DNA of 5,486 bases, taken from positions 1 to 5,486 of the forward strand of contig BNVZ01000092.1 of NCBI GenBank assembly GCA_025998475.1, read 5' to 3'. Positions 1 through 5,486 of the stretch are shown here, one piece after another. Both the position numbers and the translations under genes were made by a program. Each line of letters starts with the position of its first letter. The stretch's first letter is position 1. Source of the stretch: Endomicrobiia bacterium. Lineage in GTDB: Bacteria; Elusimicrobiota; Endomicrobiia; Endomicrobiales; Endomicrobiaceae. The notes beneath the pieces were generated by a model. The model saw nothing but the letters and a program-made list of their open reading frames with translations, did no database searches and was not told the origin of the DNA.

Positions 1-458
1 AAAAATAACAAATTTAATGCCTTTGCAGGCTTTCAAACCCTAAACCAAAACCAGTAATGCTCACACTGTGGTGATTTATTTTATCTTTTAAAATACGCTT
101 GAGCTGTGACAAAATATTGTTTATTTTTTTAAAAATTGATTTTATATTTAAATTGGAATAGTTTTTGCATAACTAACATATAAAAGTAAGACAGAAGTAT
201 TATACAACGGAAAAGATAGGGCAAAGAGTAAAAAAGTTAAAAGTAGTATAGAATCGACATAGAGCTAAAAAAGACCTTTTAAACTGTTATTTAATCCTAA
301 TTGTGATATTTATAATTCTTGAATTAATAATCAATTATTCAATAGATCTAAAAAAACACTTTTATTATAATTAGTTATTAATATATTTCACTAATGATCA
401 CACCCTAAAACTTTATATCAAAACAAAGTGTTTAAGATAAAAATGATATTTTTCTATA
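1..458. other. AT-rich region without a convincing gene
   Basis: No reading frame here has both a start and a ribosome binding site. Two short open stretches touch the left edge. One is a plus-strand frame open from base 1 to a stop at 55-57 (ending FAGFQTLNQNQ), which could be the tail of a gene entering from the left. The other is a minus-strand frame of about 45 codons ending near base 17 (tail GFGLGFESLQRH) with no ATG. They overlap, and neither matches a family I know. Bases 19-30 form a small GCCT-TTGC-AGGC hairpin. From about 100 on, the DNA is extremely AT-rich, with runs of A and T and a weak TTGAAT/ATTCAA inverted repeat (319-324/337-342). Such DNA is common beside plasmid origins, but no repeat array or clear DnaA box is visible. 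Confidence 0.6.
350..433 (-). terminator. putative intrinsic terminator of rep
   Basis: On the minus strand, downstream of the rep stop codon, a 9-bp perfect inverted repeat (AAACACTTT at 425-433 and its complement at 354-362) is followed by seven T residues (350-356 read on the minus strand). The 62-nt loop is long. It is partly closed by an inner 6-bp stem, ATTAGT/ACTAAT (390-395 with 370-375). The position and T-tract suit a terminator for rep. The large loop and AT-rich stem make it weaker than a classic one. Confidence 0.4.
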
Positions 459-1766
459 TTATACAGCAACTTGGCAAGTTGTATCGATAACTTTTTGTAT
501 TTTTCTTGTAGTAATTTTCATGATATAATCATCTTTATCTTTGTTTAATTCATACTCAACTCGTGACATGGTGCTTCCATCACTTAATATATAATTCTTA
601 AAATCTTCACTTTCTGTAATTTTTTCAAATTCTTTTTTTCTATTACCTTTGAAATTATGCCATTTTGCATTGTTTAATTTTAGTGAGTTGATTAAAGTCA
701 TCAGATTAGCCTTAAAACGACCTACTTTTATTAAGCTTTTTTCTACGTGATTTAATAATAGGAACATTAACGAATTTTTAATTTTACACAAAGCTTTACT
801 TCTACGTATTGTTTGCCTTTCCATGAGCATATTACTGTACAAAGGTGAAAATTCTACCCTAATAGTCGTAGGAATATTATTATTTCTATATTCTGTGAAT
901 GTAGCTGTTTGTAAAAACTTAAATGTAACACTTTTTACTTCTCCTTCTAATTCTGAAAAATCAAAATAGAAAGGAGTATTTTCTAAGTCGCTAATAGCTC
1001 TTTTGATTTTTGTATACTGCCTTCCACCTAAATCGTATAAATTTTTATATCCTAACATATCGGCAATGTTCTTAACTGATACATTGCAAAAACAAATTTT
1101 AGTATTGTTAGTATATTCCATGTACCAAGATCCATATTCTTCCCACACTGAAGTTAATGCATATATGACGCGGTGATTAAATATCTTTAACATTCCTCTT
1201 GCTTTATCATTTTTAAATGCCTTACCTTTCACGAGTGTTATATATTTTTCTTTGCCTTGTATCATTGTTGGGTAAGACATTAATATTACTTCTTCAGTTT
1301 TTTTTGGATTTGTTGTTTGTGAAAAGAAGGCATTATCAGTTAATGTTAAAACTTTTAAAAATTGATTAATCTCTCTTGCTGATGACAGCGATTTTTCAAT
1401 ATATGGTGCATTTATAGTTTTATCAATTTCTTTTGATGCCTTTACAATGTCAACGAATTTTAATAGGTTGGTCTTTTTATCACCAATTGTTTTTATAGAT
1501 TTGTTAGCAGTTTTAAAAGGTGGTTTTTCTTTATTTGCAGGGTCTGATTCAAATAGATAAGTAATATGTTCTTTTTTGGTTTTTTTTATATTTCCTAGCC
1601 TATGCTGATATCTTGATTCTGACAGTATTTCTCTAGCTATACCTTCACCGAATTGCTTGATTTTTTTACTGAAGTATTTGTCACTGTGAGTATCTTTCGC
1701 ATAATCTTTGATTTCCTCTAATAAATCTTTTTCACTTTCAGTTAGTTTATAATTTTCTTTTAACAT
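459..1766 (-). CDS. putative winged-helix plasmid replication initiator (Rep)
   Basis: The 435-residue protein is basic, soluble and has no membrane segment. Residues 193-270 have the order expected for the first winged helix of Rep-type initiators: a helix (FNHRVIYALTSVW, 196-208), a helix-turn-helix (VKNIADMLGY, 231-240; QYTKIKRAISDLE, 250-262), then a beta wing (264-288). Residues 305-425 look like a second winged-helix half, with a strongly basic stretch around 317-330 (RQTIRRSKALCKIK). The first 190 residues are Lys/Glu-rich and mostly helical, and I do not recognise them. The ATG is preceded by AAGGAA at 1773-1778 with a 6-nt gap. The 12-bp direct repeats at 1837-1872, just upstream, are typical of iteron plasmids and are the main support for an origin-binding role. 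By inference Rep binds them to open the origin and represses its own promoter. The gene is visibly more AT-rich than the permeases. The call rests on fold pattern and context, not on a recalled homologue; another DNA-binding protein is possible. Confidence 0.6.
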   Translation of the reverse strand: MLKENYKLTESEKDLLEEIKDYAKDTHSDKYFSKKIKQFGEGIAREILSESRYQHRLGNIKKTKKEHITYLFESDPANKEKPPFKTANKSIKTIGDKKTNLLKFVDIVKASKEIDKTINAPYIEKSLSSAREINQFLKVLTLTDNAFFSQTTNPKKTEEVILMSYPTMIQGKEKYITLVKGKAFKNDKARGMLKIFNHRVIYALTSVWEEYGSWYMEYTNNTKICFCNVSVKNIADMLGYKNLYDLGGRQYTKIKRAISDLENTPFYFDFSELEGEVKSVTFKFLQTATFTEYRNNNIPTTIRVEFSPLYSNMLMERQTIRRSKALCKIKNSLMFLLLNHVEKSLIKVGRFKANLMTLINSLKLNNAKWHNFKGNRKKEFEKITESEDFKNYILSDGSTMSRVEYELNKDKDDYIMKITTRKIQKVIDTTCQVAV

Positions 1767-1804
1767 TTAACATTCCTTTTTTTTGTCTTTTGTTTGTTAA
1801 AAAA

Positions 1805-1820
1805 ATTTTCGTGAGAAAAT
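1805..1820. promoter_or_regulatory. inverted repeat, candidate Rep operator
   Basis: ATTTTC-GTGA-GAAAAT is a perfect 6-bp inverted repeat with a 4-nt centre, 39 bp upstream of the rep start codon. It covers the best candidate -10 region of the rep promoter. A dimeric repressor bound here would block rep transcription. In many iteron plasmids Rep dimers bind such a repeat while monomers bind the iterons. It could also simply be a chance repeat in AT-rich DNA. Confidence 0.4.
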
Positions 1821-1834
1821 CGTTTTATTGTCAT
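1805..1834 (-). promoter_or_regulatory. candidate rep promoter
   Basis: On the minus strand ATGACA (1829-1834, five of six matches to the -35 consensus) lies 18 bp from GAAAAT (1805-1810, four of six matches to the -10 consensus). Transcription would start near 1798, giving a leader of about 30 nt before the AAGGAA ribosome binding site. The iterons lie immediately upstream of the -35 box, so bound Rep could affect polymerase. The weak -10 makes this tentative. Confidence 0.35.
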
Positions 1835-1836
1835 AA

Positions 1837-1872
1837 CGTTATTCCTATCGTTATTCTTAACGTTGTTCTATA
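1837..1872. repeat. three 12-bp direct repeats, putative iterons
   Basis: The plus strand carries CGTTATTC at 1837-1844, CGTTATTC at 1849-1856 and CGTTGTTC at 1861-1868, at an exact 12-bp period with variable AT-rich spacers (CTAT, TTAA, TATA). A degenerate copy (CGTTTTATTGTC) begins at 1821, 16 bp before the first. One helical turn is 10.5 bp, so 12-bp spacing puts the copies on a slowly rotating face. Beside a Rep-like gene, and flanked by an A-run (1872-1879) that could serve as an unwinding element, this is the likely origin of replication and/or rep control site. The array is short; iteron plasmids often have longer units and more copies. Confidence 0.55.
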
Positions 1873-1886
1873 AAAAAAATTGAAAT

Positions 1887-1896
1887 ATGATATCAT
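1887..1896. repeat. 10-bp perfect palindrome
   Basis: ATGATATCAT is its own reverse complement. It sits just beyond the iterons and their A-run, at the point where AT-rich DNA gives way to more GC-rich DNA. It could be a host-factor or Rep site, or the scar of a joining event. Palindromes of this size are not rare in AT-rich DNA. Confidence 0.25.
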
Positions 1897-1899
1897 CTC

Positions 1900-2450
1900 A
1901 CGGTGTTGTTCACATAGCAAATTTAAAGTTGCATTTTAGATTTGCTGTACAGACTGGCTCCTTTTCTATTTTGCTTAGGAGTCATCTTGTTGTAACCTGA
2001 AGATATCGTATATGGTTACTCCAAATGGCAATAGCTGGGACTATCTGACTATGTTGTAAGTGAGTAATAAAAATTCAAGTAAGGAGGTACAAAACTGCAA
2101 ACATTCGAGCTTTTCCGATGAAACATGGGCTTAGAAAATGTTCACTACATGCTCTATAACTGCTTGGCTGTGATGTTTTTACTTTTCAGTCAAGGCTTGT
2201 GCGGGTGGCATAAGGGATGTAAATCTCTTGGTACCACCAAACATAAAGCATAAAACTTGCTTTTTGCTGATAGATATGGAAGACACATGGCCAAGGGCAG
2301 AGAAGTGCATGTCTAGCGTTGTTGTTCCATAAAAAAACGGTAAACATGCAACATTGTGCAAGGATTTATACGAAATCGAGCGATACTTCTTGCGTTTGCA
2401 ACGCTTTTGCAATATATTTTAGCGACATAATAGGCATTGTATAAATTTAT
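1900..2450. other. long gene-free region, possibly decayed sequence
   Basis: This stretch is about 38-45% GC by counting sample lines, richer than the rep side, and is broken by stops in every frame. It contains a perfect Shine-Dalgarno AAGGAGGT at 2081-2088, but the frame 7 nt further on starts with CTG and stops after eight codons. A minus-strand frame at 2179-2412 is open for 77 codons, but only from a TTG, and has no ribosome binding site. A hairpin, AGCAAATTT/AGATTTGCT (1916-1924/1938-1946, one G-T pair), lies near the left edge. No tRNA, tmRNA, RNase P or other RNA signature was recognised. The balanced composition combined with stops suggests a decayed gene or insertion sequence, or an unknown non-coding element. 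Confidence 0.45.
2392..2408 (+). terminator. small hairpin with T-run upstream of the permease promoter
   Basis: GCGTT-TGC-AACGC (2392-2404) is a perfect 5-bp GC-containing hairpin followed by TTTT and then GCAATATATTTT. It could stop transcripts entering the permease operon from the left. The stem is short and the U-tract interrupted, so it is weak at best. Confidence 0.25.
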
Positions 2451-2480
2451 TTGCGAGATTTATTATGTTTGCTATATAAT
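2451..2480 (+). promoter_or_regulatory. promoter of the permease operon
   Basis: A perfect -10 box TATAAT (2475-2480) has TTGCGA (2451-2456, four of six consensus matches) 18 bp upstream. Transcription would begin near 2487, leaving a leader of about 50 nt before the first permease. It is the only good sigma-70-type promoter seen ahead of the operon. No operator is obvious. Confidence 0.6.
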
Positions 2481-2514
2481 TGTATTGTAGAGTAGTGTTA
2501 TTCGCATGAGTGCG

Positions 2515-2531
2515 CTCTTTAAACTAAAGAG
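2515..2531 (+). promoter_or_regulatory. leader hairpin overlapping the ribosome binding site
   Basis: CTCTTT (2515-2520) pairs perfectly with AAAGAG (2526-2531) around a 5-nt loop, so most of the Shine-Dalgarno sequence AAAGAGGT (2526-2533) is in a stem. CTCT (2515-2518) could instead pair with AGAG (2489-2492) upstream, enclosing a CGCA/TGCG stem (2503-2506/2511-2514) and freeing the site. The two folds exclude each other. The stems are short and AT-rich, so control through this switch is only a possibility. Confidence 0.3.
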
Positions 2532-2537
2532 GTATTT

Positions 2538-3950
2538 ATGGAAGAAAAAGTTCATTCAAGTCGCAATCTCCAAAGTCGTCATATTCAATTTATTGCACTT
2601 GGGGGGATAATAGGCACCGGTCTTTTTTTGGGTGCTGGAAACGCGATTACTTCGGCTGGACCATCTGCTATTCTTGCATATTTATTGGTAGGAACTATAG
2701 CATTTTTAGTTGCACGTCAACTTGGCGAGATGAGCGCAAACGAACCTGTCGCAGGCTCTTCTGCCCATTTTGCTTATAAGTACTGGGGTAAATTCCCGGG
2801 ATTTTTAGCAGGGTGGAATTATTGGCTTGAATATGTTCTTTCCGGTATGGCAGAGCTTACCGCTGTGGCGGCATGCGCTCAATATTGGTTTCCTGGTACG
2901 CCTACTTGGGTATTTGCTTTGATCTTCTTTGCATTAATAAACATAACCAATCTTGTAACTGCAAAAATGTACGGAGAAATAGAATTTTGGTTTTCGTCTG
3001 TTAAGATAATTGCAATAATAGCAATAATTTTAATCGGTGGATACATACTCTTCTTTGACCCTAATTTGATCACGGGAGCTTCCATTAAAAATTTATGGCA
3101 GGCGGCAACCGTTGGGCCTCACGCTGGCGATAAGATGTTCAGTGGATTTTTTTCGTGTGGGGCTATGGGGTTTGCTCTAACTTTTGCTATGGCAATTTTT
3201 GCTTTTGACGGCTTAGAACTTATTGGTCTATCGGCTGCAGAAACGAAAAACCCTGAAAAGGCTATCCCTAAAGCTGTAAACCAAGTCATGCTTTATATTT
3301 TAATTCTGTACATAGGCGCATTTGTTGTGCTTTTATCATTATTTCATTGGAGCAGTTTGAGCGTAACGGACAACCCGTTTGCGATGGTGTTTGACAAGCT
3401 TGGTTTTAAATATGCTGCTTCTGCTTTAAAGTTTATTGTTTTAACTGCCGCTTTATCTGTCTATAGCAGCTGTATTTACAGCAACGGTCGTATGCTTTAT
3501 GGGCTTGCTCTAAAGAAAAATGCTCCAAAAATTCTTTCTAAAACTAATAAAAAAGGTATACCAACATATGCAATTGTTTTATCGGGAGTTTTAACATTTT
3601 TAGTAGTCCCTCTAAATTACTTTATTCCAAATTGGACGAGTGCTTTTGAAATAATTGTAAATTTTTCAGTTATAGGTTCCATTATCAATTGGAGTATTAT
3701 GTCGATAGCTCATTTAAAATTCAAAAAAAATAAAAAGCTTAAACATTGCGAAACAATATTCCGTTCTCCGCTTTATCCGTATTCAAATTATATTGCACTT
3801 GCATTTCTTGCCTTTGTAGTAATTATTATGGCAACGCCTCGGTGTGGTATGCTAAAACAAGCGATTGCGCTGCCAATTTGGATATTGGTTGTATACATTG
3901 GGTATAAAATCAGTAAACGAGAAAAAAATCAACAGGAAGAAAGCCAATGA
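2538..3950 (+). CDS. AAT-family amino acid permease, AroP/PheP type (copy 1)
   Basis: This 470-residue inner-membrane permease belongs to the amino acid transporter (AAT) family of the APC superfamily, whose members import amino acids, usually by proton symport. About 12 membrane helices can be drawn. The N-terminus has the family signature SRHIQFIALGG and the broken first helix GGIIGTGLF (22-30). RQLGEM, EPVAGS and HFAYKYWG (60-84) and GWNYW...MAELTAV (92-110) match AroP/PheP as I remember them. FDGLELIG (223-230) is the substrate-site part of TM6, and VLTAALSVYSSCIYSNGRMLYGLA (301-324) also follows AroP/PheP. D224 is unusual: AroP and PheP have Gly there. The length is normal (E. coli members are 457-500). 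The start ATG has AAAGAGGT 4 nt upstream. The stop overlaps the next gene by ATGA. The substrate is probably aromatic or another neutral amino acid, but cannot be fixed by sequence alone. Confidence 0.9.
   Translation: MEEKVHSSRNLQSRHIQFIALGGIIGTGLFLGAGNAITSAGPSAILAYLLVGTIAFLVARQLGEMSANEPVAGSSAHFAYKYWGKFPGFLAGWNYWLEYVLSGMAELTAVAACAQYWFPGTPTWVFALIFFALINITNLVTAKMYGEIEFWFSSVKIIAIIAIILIGGYILFFDPNLITGASIKNLWQAATVGPHAGDKMFSGFFSCGAMGFALTFAMAIFAFDGLELIGLSAAETKNPEKAIPKAVNQVMLYILILYIGAFVVLLSLFHWSSLSVTDNPFAMVFDKLGFKYAASALKFIVLTAALSVYSSCIYSNGRMLYGLALKKNAPKILSKTNKKGIPTYAIVLSGVLTFLVVPLNYFIPNWTSAFEIIVNFSVIGSIINWSIMSIAHLKFKKNKKLKHCETIFRSPLYPYSNYIALAFLAFVVIIMATPRCGMLKQAIALPIWILVVYIGYKISKREKNQQEESQ
3934..3939 (+). 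promoter_or_regulatory. ribosome binding site of copy 2 inside copy 1
   Basis: AGGAAG lies within the last codons of the first permease, 7 nt before the ATG at 3947. With the ATGA overlap it supports the start of copy 2 and implies translational coupling, so both proteins are made from one mRNA. Confidence 0.7.
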
Positions 3951-5338
3951 CCCAGATTCAAGAAAGTCACTTAAAGCGTAATTTAAAAAGTAGACACATT
4001 CAATTTATGGCTCTTGGTGGAGCGGTCGGAACAGGTTTGTTTTTATGTGCAGGAAACACAGTCTTTGTAGCAGGACCTTCTGTAATACTTGGATATTTGA
4101 TTGCTGGAATAATGACATTTTTAGTTATGCGCCAGCTTGGCGAGATGACTACGCAAGATTCGTCCGCTGGCGCTTCAAGCTATTTTGCTTACAAATATTG
4201 GGGAAAGTTCTCGGGATTTTTAGCCGGCTGGAATTGTTGGATTTTACAGATTTTGGTGGGTATTACTGAACTTACCGCCGCCGCCGCGTATACACAATAT
4301 TGGCTCCCTGGTTTGGCCACTTGGAAAGCAGCTTTATTTTTCTTTGCGATCATAAATATCGTAAATCTAACAACCGTAAAAGCATGTGGCGAAATAGAGT
4401 TTTGGTTTTCATCCATAAAGGTATTTGCTATTTGTGCAATGATATTAGCAGGCACGTATATACTTTTTATAAATCCCGATTTAATTGCAGGCGCTACCAT
4501 TAAAAACTTATGGCAGGCTTCAACCGTAGGAATTCATGTTGGAGATAAGCTTTTTAGTGGATTTTTCCCGCATGGGCTTATAGGGCTTGTCGCTGCTTTT
4601 CCTGCCATTAATTTTGCTTTCGGTGGACTTGAATCTATAGGCATTGCTGCGTCAGAAACTGAAAATCCTACAAAAACAATACCTAAAGCTATAAATCAAG
4701 TTGCAATCCTAATTATAGTTTTTTATGTAGGTTCTCTTGTAACGCTTTTATCGTTGTATCACTGGAGCAACTTAAGCGCATCAGACAGTCCATTTGTAAT
4801 AATTTTCGATAGGGTAGGATTAAAATATGCCGCTTCTACTTTAAATTTTGTTGTTTTAACTGCCGCTTTATCTGTTTATAACAGTTGTATTTACAGCAAC
4901 AGTCGTATGCTTTACGGACTTGCTTTGCAGAAAAATGCTCCGCAAATTTTTTCTAAAACTAATAAAAGAGGTATCCCAACGTCCGCAATTTATCTATCGG
5001 GAACCTTAACGTTTTTAGTGGTTCCTCTAAATTATTTTATTCCAAATTGGTTTGACGCTTTTAAAATGATTATGAGTTTCGTTGTTGTGTGCATTCTTAT
5101 TAATTGGGGGATGATTACACTATCTCACATAAAGTTTAAACAAAAAAATCATAAAACGTTATTTCCTGCGCCGTTTTATCCTTACACCAATTACATAACA
5201 CTTGCATTTATGCTTTTTATTTTGATTGTCATGGTGCTACCGCAATCTGGAATGGTCAAGCAAGTTGTTGTGTTGCCAATTTGGATATTGGTTGTTTACA
5301 TATTTTATAAGTTTTTACAAACAAGAGAAGCAAAATAA
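3947..5338 (+). CDS. AAT-family amino acid permease, AroP/PheP type (copy 2)
   Basis: This 463-residue paralogue aligns with copy 1 almost without gaps at about 60% identity by eye. The family features are kept: SRHIQFMALGG and GGAVGTGLF (24-32), RQLGEM (62-67), YFAYKYWG (79-86), and VLTAALSVYNSCIYSNSRMLYGLA (303-326). That last block is nearer to AroP (YNSC, NSRM) than copy 1 is. Elsewhere it drifts from the family: EPVAG is DSSAG (71-75), MAELTAV is ITELTAA (106-112), and TM6 reads FGGLES (225-230), with G226 as in AroP/PheP but S230 in place of Leu. Both copies share extra residues between TM5 and TM6 (about 191-207, GDK.FSGFF). Frame and membrane pattern are intact, so it should be functional. 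It is the second gene of a coupled operon and likely has a shifted substrate range. No further gene follows in the operon. Confidence 0.9.
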   Translation: MTQIQESHLKRNLKSRHIQFMALGGAVGTGLFLCAGNTVFVAGPSVILGYLIAGIMTFLVMRQLGEMTTQDSSAGASSYFAYKYWGKFSGFLAGWNCWILQILVGITELTAAAAYTQYWLPGLATWKAALFFFAIINIVNLTTVKACGEIEFWFSSIKVFAICAMILAGTYILFINPDLIAGATIKNLWQASTVGIHVGDKLFSGFFPHGLIGLVAAFPAINFAFGGLESIGIAASETENPTKTIPKAINQVAILIIVFYVGSLVTLLSLYHWSNLSASDSPFVIIFDRVGLKYAASTLNFVVLTAALSVYNSCIYSNSRMLYGLALQKNAPQIFSKTNKRGIPTSAIYLSGTLTFLVVPLNYFIPNWFDAFKMIMSFVVVCILINWGMITLSHIKFKQKNHKTLFPAPFYPYTNYITLAFMLFILIVMVLPQSGMVKQVVVLPIWILVVYIFYKFLQTREAK

Positions 5339-5486
5339 GATTAAGTAATTTTAACTGTTTACTAAATTGTTCCTCAAGAAACAAGTATAATCAAGGTGTA
5401 TAAGGGTGTTGGATATTGACACTAAATAGGGCTAAAGCCCGCATGTATCAAAATATCCAACACCACAAGGTAAAAAGCTTGATGAG
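5339..5486. other. non-coding region downstream of the permeases
   Basis: After the TAA of copy 2 there is AT-rich DNA with a weak AGTAA/TTACT stem (5344-5348/5359-5363), an isolated TATAAT (5386-5391) without a -35 box at the right distance, and the long stem-loop at 5405-5464. An ATG at 5443 opens a frame to the window edge (MYQNIQHHKVKSLM) without a ribosome binding site. No classic terminator with a T-run follows the operon. Confidence 0.5.
5405..5464. repeat. 60-nt stem-loop with a perfect 13-bp inverted repeat
   Basis: GGTGTTGGATATT (5405-5417) and AATATCCAACACC (5452-5464) pair perfectly. The stem can be extended by GA/TC (5418-5419/5448-5449) across a 2-nt bulge. The loop holds a second GC-rich hairpin, GGGCT-AA-AGCCC (5429-5440). 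There is no T-run on either side, so a standard intrinsic terminator is unlikely, though the fold could protect the 3' end of the permease mRNA. It could also be a palindromic repeat element, a miniature transposable element, or a cruciform used in plasmid replication or transfer. No second copy occurs in the window. Confidence 0.6.

Noticed and set aside
1..57. Possible C-terminal end of a plus-strand gene entering from the left
   Set aside because: Only 18 codons are visible with no recognisable motif, and an overlapping minus-strand frame is equally open. If the window is circular, the frame extends only back to a stop at 5433-5435 and has no start codon.
193..201. DnaA box candidates (TTATACAAC and TTATACAGC-like sites)
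   Set aside because: They match only seven of nine positions, one lies at the end of the rep coding sequence, and such matches are expected by chance in AT-rich DNA.
2179..2412. Minus-strand frame of 77 codons (with FYGTTTL, faintly like a transposase YDxTTL motif)
   Set aside because: It has only a TTG start, no ribosome binding site, Cys/Ser-rich composition without domain features, and the rest of a transposase is not found in neighbouring frames. The similarity is too short to call.
4045..4503. Alternative frames open on both strands inside the second permease (and at 2879-3085 in the first)
   Set aside because: They lie wholly within well-supported permease genes and read as shadows: the minus-strand ones recur at the same place in both paralogues because the coding sequences are homologous.
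5386..5391. Promoter around TATAAT downstream of the permeases
   Set aside because: No acceptable -35 box lies 16-19 bp upstream and no gene follows within the window.
5405..5464. Integron attC site, because GTTGGAT and ATCCAAC fit the core consensus patterns
   Set aside because: In attC the RYYYAAC core comes first and GTTRRRY last; here the order is reversed on both strands, and there is no integrase or cassette array.
1..5486. CRISPR array, tRNA, rRNA or tmRNA
   Set aside because: No regularly spaced long repeats and no conserved RNA signatures were seen on either strand; the only periodic repeats are the three 12-bp units.

Overview
This is an AT-rich bacterial window with two modules. 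The left part (about 1-1900) looks like the replication module of a plasmid. It has one minus-strand gene (459-1766) for a 435-residue protein with the layout of a winged-helix replication initiator. Directly upstream lie a putative operator and promoter (1805-1834) and a short array of 12-bp direct repeats (1837-1872) that look like iterons. The right part (about 1900-5486) is a plus-strand cargo module: two tandem amino acid permeases of the AAT family (APC superfamily), closest in remembered sequence to E. coli AroP/PheP. They overlap by ATGA and are about 60% identical to each other by eye.

Region by region: 1-458 is very AT-rich and carries no convincing gene, but a hairpin plus T-tract on the minus strand could end rep transcription. 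459-1766 is rep. 1767-1900 is the putative origin/operator. 1900-2450 is richer in GC, is broken by stops in all frames, and reads like decayed sequence or an unrecognised non-coding element. 2451-2537 is the permease promoter and leader. 2538-5338 is the bicistronic permease operon. 5339-5486 is non-coding and holds a perfect 13-bp inverted repeat folding into a 60-nt stem-loop.

The likely logic is a small replicon whose only visible payload is amino acid uptake. The odd window length and the content (one rep, one origin-like region, one operon) would fit a complete plasmid of about 5.5 kb, but this cannot be shown from the window. Low GC, decayed intergenic DNA and an investment in amino acid import suggest a host-associated or endosymbiotic bacterium with a standard code and normal Shine-Dalgarno sites. 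An Endomicrobium-like symbiont or an intracellular gammaproteobacterium are guesses only; I cannot assign a taxon.
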